A stretch of DNA of 5,716 nucleotides from an uncultured Prevotella sp. (GTDB lineage Bacteria > Bacteroidota > Bacteroidia > Bacteroidales > Bacteroidaceae), in the NCBI GenBank assembly GCA_900765465.1, contig CAAFRM010000120.1, positions 1 through 5,716 on the forward strand, read 5' to 3'. Made by a program: the position numbers and the translations under genes. How positions within the stretch are numbered: the first letter of the stretch is position 1; each line of letters opens with the position of its first letter. The notes under the pieces were generated by a model that did no database searches, was not told where the DNA came from, and worked only from the letters and a program-made list of their open reading frames with translations. Shown one piece after another: positions 1 to 5,716 of the stretch.

Positions 1-789
1 AGAAACCGTGAGTTCCTGAGCAAGAACCTGACAGGCAAGGCGTTGGTAGAATGGAAATACCAGAACTACATCCGCGACTACATGGCTGTAATCGCATCGG
101 TAGATGAGAGCGTGGGCAGATTGCTGGATTACCTAGACAAGAACAATCTCTCAGAGAACACCATCATCGTCTATACATCCGACCAAGGATTCTACATGGG
201 CGAGCACGGATGGTTCGACAAGCGATTCATGTACGAGGAGTCATTCCACACTCCACTCATCATCAGCTATCCTAAGCACATCCAGCCAAAGAGCGAATGC
301 AACCAGATGGTTCAGAACATCGACTTTGCACCTACCTTCCTCGACCTGGCAGGTTTGCAGAAGCCTAAGTACATGCCTGGAACATCGCTCCAGCCGCTGT
401 TTGCCGGTCTGCCTGTGAAGAAGTGGCGCAAGAGCCTGTACTATCACTACTACGACTACCCAACCTATCACCTGGTACGCAAGCACGACGGTGTGCGCAC
501 CGAGCGCTACAAGCTGATTCATTTCTACGGCAAGGGTGGTGAGAGAGCCGTGGTAGAGAACAAGTACCAGGCACAGCCAGGCACAAGAGAGAACAACTGC
601 TTCAAAGCCCTGAAGTCTATCAACTACTTCACCAATGATGCAGACATCGACTACTGGGAGTTGTACGACATCCAGGCAGACCCTAACGAGTTGAACAACA
701 TCTACGGCAAGCCAGGCACCCAGAAGATAGAAAAAGAATTGAAGAAGCTTCTCGCCAAATACCGCAAGGACTTGAAGGTAGATGAGTAA
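1..789 (+). CDS. S1-family sulfatase, C-terminal half (5' end outside window); GlcNAc-6-sulfatase-like
   Basis: This frame is open from base 1 and ends at TAA 787-789, giving 262 residues of the C-terminal part of a type I (S1/alkaline-phosphatase superfamily) sulfatase. The N-terminal metal-binding Asp pair and the formylglycine motif lie off the left edge, so Ser-type or Cys-type cannot be told. Counting from the first codon, Y58-TSDQG carries metal-ligand candidates D61 and Q62, followed by GEHGWFDKR (69-75) with H69, K74 and R75, then an EES..TP block (79-85) and the C-terminal WELYDIQADPNE block near 220. The SDQG/GEHGW..KR pattern and the YYHYYDYP segment resemble bacterial N-acetylglucosamine-6-O-sulfatase-like enzymes (SulfAtlas S1_11 type), which act on mucin or heparan-type glycans; this subfamily is from memory. 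Full-length relatives are about 500-550 aa. H83 sits where relatives I recall usually have Arg. The TTG at 43 is internal and not a real start. Probably secreted and probably the first visible gene of the sulfatase operon. Confidence 0.93.
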   Translation, partial: RNREFLSKNLTGKALVEWKYQNYIRDYMAVIASVDESVGRLLDYLDKNNLSENTIIVYTSDQGFYMGEHGWFDKRFMYEESFHTPLIISYPKHIQPKSECNQMVQNIDFAPTFLDLAGLQKPKYMPGTSLQPLFAGLPVKKWRKSLYYHYYDYPTYHLVRKHDGVRTERYKLIHFYGKGGERAVVENKYQAQPGTRENNCFKALKSINYFTNDADIDYWELYDIQADPNELNNIYGKPGTQKIEKELKKLLAKYRKDLKVDE

Positions 790-815
790 TTAGCTTCAAC
801 AAGTGGCTAAAGAAC

Positions 816-842
816 GGGCAAAAGCCCCCAAACAGATTTTTT
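816..842 (+). terminator. Small GC hairpin plus T-run between sulfatase 1 and 2 (weak or partial terminator candidate)
   Basis: The 53-nt gap 790-842 contains GGGC (816-819), an AAAA loop and GCCC (824-827), a perfect 4-bp stem. A run of six T (837-842) directly abuts the next ATG. The stem is short and the T-run begins 9 nt after it, so this is a poor intrinsic terminator. It could be a processing or attenuation element, or chance. No TAnnTTTG promoter element is visible in the gap. Confidence 0.2.
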
Positions 843-2375
843 ATGAAGACAAACAAAACAATATGGCTCACAGGGGTAGGCATCATTTGCCTGCCTACCC
901 TTGTGTGGGCTAAGCAGAATGTACAGCAGCCTAATATCCTCTTCATCCTCTGCGATGATATGGGATATGGTGATTTGGCTTGCTATGGTCAGCCATACAT
1001 CCATACCCCCAACATCGACCAGATGGCAAGAGAGGGAATGCGATTCACCCAGGCATACGCCGGTTCGCCGGTTTCAGCCCCTTCGCGTGCTACCATCATG
1101 ACCGGTCAGCATTCCGGCCACACCCACGTAAGAGGCAACAAGGAATACTGGAGAAACGTGCCGATGGTAAAGTATGGAGTAAACGAGGACTTTTCCGTGG
1201 TGGGTCAGGAACCTTACGACCCGCAGCATAAGATTCTTCCGGAAATGCTCAAGGACAAGGGCTACCGCACAGGTGTCTTCGGAAAATGGGCAGGCGGATA
1301 CGAAGGTTCTGCCTCTACTCCCGACAAGCGTGGCATAGATGAATTCTACGGCTACATCTGCCAGTTCCAGGCACATCTTTATTATCCCAACTTCCTGAAC
1401 CGTTACAGCAAGTCACAGGGAGATACGGCTGTGGTAAGAGAAATCATGGAGCAGAATATCCAGTACCCGATGTTCGGCAAGGACTATTTCAAGCGCAAGC
1501 AGTATTCTGCCCGCATCATCCACGACAAGGCTTTGGAGTGGATTGACAAGCAGGATAGCCAGCATCCTTTCGTGGGATTCCTCACCTATACCCTGCCTCA
1601 TGCCGAACTGGCTCAGCCAGAGGATTCTATCCTGGAGAACTATCAGAAGAAATTCTTCGAGGACAAGACCTGGGGCGGACAGGAAGGTTCCCGATATAAC
1701 GCTGTGGTTCATACCCACGCCCAGTTTGCCGGAATGATTACCCGACTCGACCAGTATGTGGGCGAAGTATTTGCCAAACTGAAGGAGAAGGGCCTCGACA
1801 AGAACACCATGGTTATCTTTACCTCGGACAACGGTCCTCACGAGGAAGGCGGTGCCGACCCGAAGTTCTTTGGTCGCGACGGAAAATTGAAAGGCTTGAA
1901 GCGCCAGTGCTACGAGGGCGGCATCCGCATCCCATTCATCGCCTGGTGGCCAGAGCATATCAAGGCAGGCAGCGTAAACGACACCCAGTTTGCCTTCTAC
2001 GACCTGATGCCAACCTTCTGCGACCTTGCCGGAATCAAGAACTTTGCCAAGCGCTACACCAACAGGAAGTTGGCTGGCGACGGCTTCGACGGTATTTCCA
2101 TCGCTCCTACCCTTCTGGGCAAGGATGCCGAGCAGAAACACCACGAATACCTCTACTGGGAATTTCATGAGACCGACCAGATTGGCGTGAGAAAAGGCGA
2201 CTGGAAGATGGTAGTAGTAAAAGGCAAGCCTCACCTCTACAATCTGGCTTCGGATATTCACGAAGATCACGATGTGGCGGCAGAACATCCAGAAATCGTG
2301 AAAGATCTGCTGGCTGCCATCCAGAAGGAGCACAGAGACAGCAAGGACTTCAAGATAACGCTGCCTGAGTTTTAA
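843..2375 (+). CDS. Secreted serine-type S1 sulfatase (formylglycine-dependent arylsulfatase family)
   Basis: A complete 510-aa sulfatase predicted to hydrolyse sulfate esters on glycans in the periplasm or at the cell surface. Residues 1-23 form a Sec signal peptide with likely cleavage after A23 (LVWA|KQ), which supports ATG 843. The core begins with PNILFILCDDMGYGD (30-44; metal ligands D38, D39). The formylglycine motif is S78-A-P-S-R82 followed by ATIMTG, so it is a serine-type enzyme needing anSME. Further catalytic candidates are K148, H253 (TLPHAE), D329-N330 (TSDNG) and K350/K353 before YEGGIRIP. The usual GKWHxG motif reads GKWAGG here, so the histidine is replaced by A150. The segment FYGYICQFQAHLYYP (168-182) recalls a Bacteroidota subgroup, possibly SulfAtlas S1_16, in which that His is also absent; this subfamily call is tentative. 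Length is normal for the family. The stop lies 11 nt before the anSME start, so co-transcription is very likely. No C-terminal sorting domain is seen. Exact substrate is unknown. Confidence 0.95.
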   Translation: MKTNKTIWLTGVGIICLPTLVWAKQNVQQPNILFILCDDMGYGDLACYGQPYIHTPNIDQMAREGMRFTQAYAGSPVSAPSRATIMTGQHSGHTHVRGNKEYWRNVPMVKYGVNEDFSVVGQEPYDPQHKILPEMLKDKGYRTGVFGKWAGGYEGSASTPDKRGIDEFYGYICQFQAHLYYPNFLNRYSKSQGDTAVVREIMEQNIQYPMFGKDYFKRKQYSARIIHDKALEWIDKQDSQHPFVGFLTYTLPHAELAQPEDSILENYQKKFFEDKTWGGQEGSRYNAVVHTHAQFAGMITRLDQYVGEVFAKLKEKGLDKNTMVIFTSDNGPHEEGGADPKFFGRDGKLKGLKRQCYEGGIRIPFIAWWPEHIKAGSVNDTQFAFYDLMPTFCDLAGIKNFAKRYTNRKLAGDGFDGISIAPTLLGKDAEQKHHEYLYWEFHETDQIGVRKGDWKMVVVKGKPHLYNLASDIHEDHDVAAEHPEIVKDLLAAIQKEHRDSKDFKITLPEF

Positions 2376-2386
2376 AAAGAAAAAAT

Positions 2387-3616
2387 ATGATGAACGACAA
2401 CATAGCAACCCCATTTGCCAAGCCACTGTATGTGATGCTGAAGCCGGCAGGCGCCCATTGCAACCTGGCTTGCAAATACTGTTATTATCTGGAAAAGAAC
2501 AACCTTTACCAGAACTCCCACCGCCATCTGATGAGCGATGAGATGCTGGAGCAATTCACCCGAGAGTACATCGAGGCACAAACCATGCCCCAGGTGCTTT
2601 TCACCTGGCATGGAGGTGAGCCGCTGATGCGCTCCATCGACTTCTACAAGAAGGCGCTGGCGCTTCAGAAGAAGTACGCCCACGGCAAACAGATAGATAA
2701 CGTTATCCAGACCAACGGCACACTCCTCACCGACGAATGGTGCGAGTTCTTTGCCAAGAACCACTGGCTGGTAGGCATTTCCATCGACGGTCCCCAGGAG
2801 TATCACGACCACTATCGCGTAACTCCTGCCGGAAAGCCTTCCTGGGAAAAGGTGATGCAGGGCATCCAGCTCCTGAAGAAGCATCGGGTGGAATGGAACG
2901 CTATGGCGGTGGTCAATGCCTACAACGCTGAACATCCGCTGGAGTTCTATCATTTCTTCAGAGACAACGGTTGCCAGTACTTGCAGTTTACCCCTATCGT
3001 GGAACGACTGACGGAACATGAAGACGGTCGCACCCTGGCGAGTCTTGCCGACGACAGGGAGATTCCGCTTGCAGATGCTTCCGTTACCCCGCAACAGTGG
3101 GGCAACTTCCTCTGCACCATCTTCGACGACTGGGTGCGCCACGATGTGGGTAAGACCTTTGTGGAAATCTTCGACTGCACACTTGCCAACTGGATGGGGG
3201 TGCTACCAGGCATCTGCGCCTACTCCAAGGAGTGCGGTCATGCAGGCGTGATGGAACACAATGGCGATGTGTATTCCTGCGATCACTTCGTCTTTCCGGA
3301 ATACAAGCTGGGAAACATCAGGGAGCAGTCGCTCATCGACATGCTTTATGGCGAAAAGCAGCAGGCTTTCAGCCGGTTGAAGCACACTTCGCTGCCCCGC
3401 CAGTGCAAGGAGTGCGACATGGAGTTCGCCTGCCATGGCGAATGCCCCAAGAACCGGTTCGAGAAGGATAAGTATGGAGAGCCAGGCCTGAACTATCTCT
3501 GCCAGGGATACTATCAGTACTATTCGCATGTGGCTCCCTACATGGACTTCATGAAGCGGGAACTCCTCGCCCAGCGTCCGCCTGCCAACATCATGAATGT
3601 TTTAAAAAATAACTAA
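2387..3616 (+). CDS. Anaerobic sulfatase-maturating enzyme (anSME), radical SAM/SPASM
   Basis: A complete 409-aa radical SAM enzyme that oxidises the active-site Ser or Cys of sulfatases to formylglycine without oxygen. It has no signal peptide, so it acts in the cytoplasm on unexported sulfatase. The radical SAM cluster motif is C25-x3-C29-x2-C32 (CNLACKYC), followed by the SAM-binding GGEP (76-79). The SPASM region holds C277, C283, C298, C340, C343, C349, C353 and C372. Their spacing matches the two auxiliary 4Fe-4S clusters of Clostridium perfringens anSME as I recall it, and D299 directly after C298 matches the catalytic-base Asp. All eleven cluster cysteines are present, so the enzyme looks intact. 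It sits between two serine-type sulfatases, 11 nt from each. The start is ATGATG (2387 or 2390). The leader AAAGAAAAAAT is purine/A-rich without a Shine-Dalgarno, as usual in Bacteroidota. Names used for such genes include chuR and aslB; no symbol is assigned here. Confidence 0.96.
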   Translation: MMNDNIATPFAKPLYVMLKPAGAHCNLACKYCYYLEKNNLYQNSHRHLMSDEMLEQFTREYIEAQTMPQVLFTWHGGEPLMRSIDFYKKALALQKKYAHGKQIDNVIQTNGTLLTDEWCEFFAKNHWLVGISIDGPQEYHDHYRVTPAGKPSWEKVMQGIQLLKKHRVEWNAMAVVNAYNAEHPLEFYHFFRDNGCQYLQFTPIVERLTEHEDGRTLASLADDREIPLADASVTPQQWGNFLCTIFDDWVRHDVGKTFVEIFDCTLANWMGVLPGICAYSKECGHAGVMEHNGDVYSCDHFVFPEYKLGNIREQSLIDMLYGEKQQAFSRLKHTSLPRQCKECDMEFACHGECPKNRFEKDKYGEPGLNYLCQGYYQYYSHVAPYMDFMKRELLAQRPPANIMNVLKNN

Positions 3617-3627
3617 CGATTATCAAA

Positions 3628-5163
3628 ATGAACAAAACTTATATGACTATCGCCCTGATGTCGCCACTAGTTTGCACGGCGGCCATGGGTGCCAAGAAGA
3701 CGAAAGCCAACAATCAGCAGAAACCTAATGTCATCATCATCCTCGCCGATGACCTCGGCTACGGCGACCTAGGATGTTATGGTGCCAAGAACGTAGAGAC
3801 ACCCAATGTGGATAAACTTGCCAAGCAGGGCATTCGCTTCACCGATGCCCACGCCATCGCTTCCACCAGTACCCCATCCCGCTACTCGCTGCTCACGGGT
3901 GAGTATGCATGGCGCAAGCCGGGCACCGATGTGGCTCCGGGCGATGCAGGCATGATTATCCAGCCTACCCAGTTTACCATGGCAGATATGTTTAAGAGCG
4001 TAGGCTATTCTACCTGTGCCATCGGTAAGTGGCACTTGGGCTTGGGTGCAGAAACAGGCAAGCAAGACTGGAATGCCCCATTGCCGGCAGCCCTTGCCGA
4101 CATCGGTTTCGACCATCACTACATCATGGCAGCCACAGCCGACCGTGTGCCTTGTGTATTCATCGAAGACGGCAAGGTGGCTAACTACGACCCATCGGCT
4201 CCTATCGAGGTAAGCTATTTCAAGAACTTCCCTGGCGAGCCTACCGGCAAGAACAACCCAGAGTTGCTCTACAACATGAAGTCAAGTCATGGTCACAACA
4301 TGTCTATCGTAAACGGCATTGGCAGAATCGGTTACATGAAGGGTGGCGGCAAGGCATTATGGAAAGACGAGAACATCGCCGATTCCATCACTACCCATGC
4401 CATCGACTTCATCAAGAAGAACAGCGACAATCCTTTCTTCCTCTATTTTGCCACCAACGATGTACACGTGCCTCGTTTCCCACACCAGCGTTTCCGTGGA
4501 AAGAGCAGCATGGGTATGCGTGGAGACGCCATCGTGCAGTTCGACTGGTCGGTGGGCAGGATTATGGAGACCCTGGATAAGTTGGGCATTGCCGATAATA
4601 CCATCATTCTGCTTACCAGCGACAATGGTCCTGTGGTAGATGACGGTTATCAGGATCAGGCAGAGGAACTCCTGAATGGCCACAAGCCAGCGGGTCCTTG
4701 GCGCGGCAACAAATACAGTGCCTTCGAGGGTGGAACAGCCATCCCGGTCATCGTGCGCTGGCCAAAGAATGTGAAGGCAGGTCAGACTTCAGATGTTCTG
4801 ATGTCACAGATTGACTTCATGGCTTCATTCGGCAATCTGATTGGTGCCACCTTCCCTAAGGGCAGTGCCCCCGACAGCAAGAACCATCTTGGCAATCTGC
4901 TCGGCATCGACACCACCCATCGTCCATGGGTAGCCGAAATGTCGAACAACCACGTACTTTCCATCCGTACCAAGGAGTGGAAATACATCGAGCCGAACGA
5001 TGGTTCGAAGATGATAAAGTGGGGTCCGAAGATTGAGACCGGCAACGATCCTAATCCTCAGCTCTACCGTATCTCCGACAATCTCTATGAGCAGGACAAC
5101 GTAGCAGAATCCAACCCAAAGGTGGTTTACGAATTGCAGAACATCCTGAGAAAAGTAAGATAA
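3628..5163 (+). CDS. Secreted serine-type S1 sulfatase with complete catalytic set
   Basis: A complete 511-aa sulfatase. The signal peptide spans about residues 1-22 (hydrophobic stretch 7-21, cleavage near MGA|KK), supporting ATG 3628. The core opens with PNVIIILADDLGYGD (33-47; metal ligands D41, D42). The formylglycine motif is S81-T-P-S-R85 followed by YSLLTG, again serine-type. The other catalytic residues all appear: K134 and H136 in GKWHLG, H280 in NDVHVP, D332-N333 in TSDNG, and K362 before the EGG..IP block (367-373). The DRVPC segment (172-176) and HGHNM...GRIGYMKGG (221-240) recall the group including Bacteroides galactose-3-O-sulfatases (SulfAtlas S1_20), but that is memory-based and the substrate is not proven. 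Expected location is periplasm or cell surface after cytoplasmic maturation by the anSME encoded 11 nt upstream. It is the last gene of the cluster; an inverted repeat begins 12 nt after its stop. No truncation, and no extra C-terminal domain. Confidence 0.95.
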   Translation: MNKTYMTIALMSPLVCTAAMGAKKTKANNQQKPNVIIILADDLGYGDLGCYGAKNVETPNVDKLAKQGIRFTDAHAIASTSTPSRYSLLTGEYAWRKPGTDVAPGDAGMIIQPTQFTMADMFKSVGYSTCAIGKWHLGLGAETGKQDWNAPLPAALADIGFDHHYIMAATADRVPCVFIEDGKVANYDPSAPIEVSYFKNFPGEPTGKNNPELLYNMKSSHGHNMSIVNGIGRIGYMKGGGKALWKDENIADSITTHAIDFIKKNSDNPFFLYFATNDVHVPRFPHQRFRGKSSMGMRGDAIVQFDWSVGRIMETLDKLGIADNTIILLTSDNGPVVDDGYQDQAEELLNGHKPAGPWRGNKYSAFEGGTAIPVIVRWPKNVKAGQTSDVLMSQIDFMASFGNLIGATFPKGSAPDSKNHLGNLLGIDTTHRPWVAEMSNNHVLSIRTKEWKYIEPNDGSKMIKWGPKIETGNDPNPQLYRISDNLYEQDNVAESNPKVVYELQNILRKVR

Positions 5164-5175
5164 AGAAGATAGATA

Positions 5176-5206
5176 TAAACCGTCATTTGATATAAATGGC
5201 GGTTTA
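5176..5206 (+). terminator. Inverted repeat after sulfatase operon, candidate terminator
   Basis: A 13-bp inverted repeat pairs 5176-5188 with 5194-5206 around a 5-nt loop (GATAT), with one G-T wobble (5183/5199). It starts 12 nt after the last sulfatase stop. The 3' side is followed by CATTTGTG rather than a clean T-run, so as a rho-independent terminator it is moderate; it may instead be a 3'-end stabilising hairpin. Placement at the end of a co-directional cluster, before an independently promoted gene, fits transcription termination. Confidence 0.6.
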
Positions 5207-5241
5207 CATTTGTGCAGCTTTTACAGATTTTTAAGAGCAAC

Positions 5242-5276
5242 TTTCCACCCATTTCTAAAAAAAAGCAATACCTTTG
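5242..5276 (+). promoter_or_regulatory. Bacteroidota-type promoter for the aldo/keto reductase gene
   Basis: TACCTTTG at 5269-5276 matches the Bacteroidota -7 consensus TAnnTTTG exactly. The upstream -33 element (TTTG or TTG in the consensus) is weak: the best candidate is TTTC at 5242-5245, 23 nt upstream, at the long end of usual spacing. The expected start of transcription is about 5281-5284, giving a 5' leader of roughly 35 nt that is AT-rich with no clear Shine-Dalgarno. This would express the downstream gene independently of the sulfatases. Confidence 0.6.
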
Positions 5277-5318
5277 CTGCAGAATAAGATATTCATACAT
5301 AAATAAATAGGAATAAAG

Positions 5319-5716
5319 ATGGACTTAAAAGGAATCTACACAGCCGATGCCAATCGCTATGGCGATGCAGAGGCGCTTTACAAGAGATGCGGCAAGAGCG
5401 GAGTCTTGCTGCCTAAGATTAGTCTGGGATTCTGGCACAACTTCGGAGGAGTGGATCCTTACGAGCGAAGCCGTGCCATCACCCACTATGCCTTCGACCA
5501 CGGAATCACCCACTTCGACCTCGCCAACAACTATGGTCCTCCTTACGGAAGCGCTGAGGAAACCATGGGCAGACTGATGAAGGATGACTTCCTGCCTTAT
5601 CGCGACGAACTCTTCATCTCTACCAAGGCGGGATACGATATGTGGGAAGGTCCTTACGGCAACTGGGGCTCTCGCAAGTATCTGATGGCGAGCCTCGACC
5701 AGAGTCTCAAGCGCAT
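5319..5716 (+). CDS. Aldo/keto reductase, YghZ (L-glyceraldehyde-3-phosphate reductase)-like, 3' end outside window
   Basis: The frame opens at ATG 5319 and runs off the right edge, giving 132 complete codons of a protein that is about 330-350 aa in the family. It closely resembles E. coli YghZ/Gpr, a cytosolic NADPH-dependent aldo/keto reductase that reduces L-glyceraldehyde 3-phosphate and can act on methylglyoxal. Family hallmarks are RYCGKSG-like RCGKSG (23-28), SLGFWHNFG (35-43), ITHFDLANNYGPP (63-75) with tetrad residues D67 and Y72, and STKAGYDMW (101-109) with tetrad lysine K103. The tetrad histidine and the cofactor-binding C-terminal half lie beyond the window. The start is chosen because it follows an A/T-rich leader and a good -7 element, and aligns about 4 residues longer than the E. 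coli N terminus. It lies 155 nt past the last sulfatase, after an inverted repeat, so it is most likely a separate unit, with no clear link to sulfate metabolism. The exact substrate in this organism is uncertain. Confidence 0.92.
   Translation, partial: MDLKGIYTADANRYGDAEALYKRCGKSGVLLPKISLGFWHNFGGVDPYERSRAITHYAFDHGITHFDLANNYGPPYGSAEETMGRLMKDDFLPYRDELFISTKAGYDMWEGPYGNWGSRKYLMASLDQSLKR

Noticed and set aside
43..45. TTG as the start of the first sulfatase
   Set aside because: The same frame is open back to base 1 with sulfatase-like sequence upstream, and the N-terminal catalytic half is missing, so the true start is outside the window.
790..810. TTAGC/GCTAA inverted repeat just after the first sulfatase stop
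   Set aside because: Only 5 bp with an 11-nt loop and no T-run; not distinguishable from chance.
1413..2426. 337-codon open frame on the minus strand across sulfatase 2
   Set aside because: It lies wholly opposite a clear sulfatase gene with intact catalytic motifs, its translation shows no recognisable domain, and long antisense frames are common in GC-balanced coding DNA.
2372..3142. 256-codon open frame on the minus strand across the anSME gene
   Set aside because: Antisense shadow of the anSME, with no recognisable motif or start context.
5164..5318. Possible small gene or RNA in the spacer before the aldo/keto reductase
   Set aside because: The 155 nt are AT-rich and account for an inverted repeat, a promoter and a leader; no supported short reading frame or structured RNA was seen.

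Overview
The window looks like Bacteroidota DNA, most likely a gut Bacteroidales of the Prevotella/Segatella or Bacteroides type. Three things point there: the mix of serine-type S1 sulfatases with an anaerobic sulfatase-maturating enzyme (anSME), A-rich Shine-Dalgarno-poor starts, and a TAnnTTTG-type promoter element upstream of the last gene. The genus is a guess from general look only.

Layout: all genes are on the + strand. Positions 1-789 hold the C-terminal half of a first sulfatase, cut by the left window edge. After a 53-nt gap come three tightly packed genes: a second secreted sulfatase (843-2375), an anSME (2387-3616) and a third secreted sulfatase (3628-5163). Both inner gaps are exactly 11 nt, so these three are almost certainly one transcript, and the first sulfatase probably belongs to it too. 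A 13-bp inverted repeat (5176-5206) closes the cluster. A 155-nt spacer with a Bacteroidota-type -7 element then leads into a separate aldo/keto reductase of the YghZ type (from 5319, cut by the right edge).

How the genes work together: both complete sulfatases carry a serine, not a cysteine, at the formylglycine position (S78 and S81). Serine-type sulfatases need the radical-SAM enzyme anSME, which acts in the cytoplasm before export, and that enzyme is encoded between them. Both complete sulfatases have signal peptides, so the inferred flow is: synthesis, Ser-to-formylglycine oxidation by anSME, Sec export, then removal of sulfate from host or dietary sulfated glycans. The three sulfatases are clearly of different S1 types, which suggests desulfation at several positions of one glycan such as mucin O-glycan or a glycosaminoglycan. 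The substrate cannot be fixed from sequence alone.

I see no evidence of a wholly new system. The most interesting points are the local maturase embedded between its serine-type clients, and the loss of a normally conserved active-site histidine in the second sulfatase. No RNA genes, mobile elements, CRISPR arrays or attachment sites were seen.
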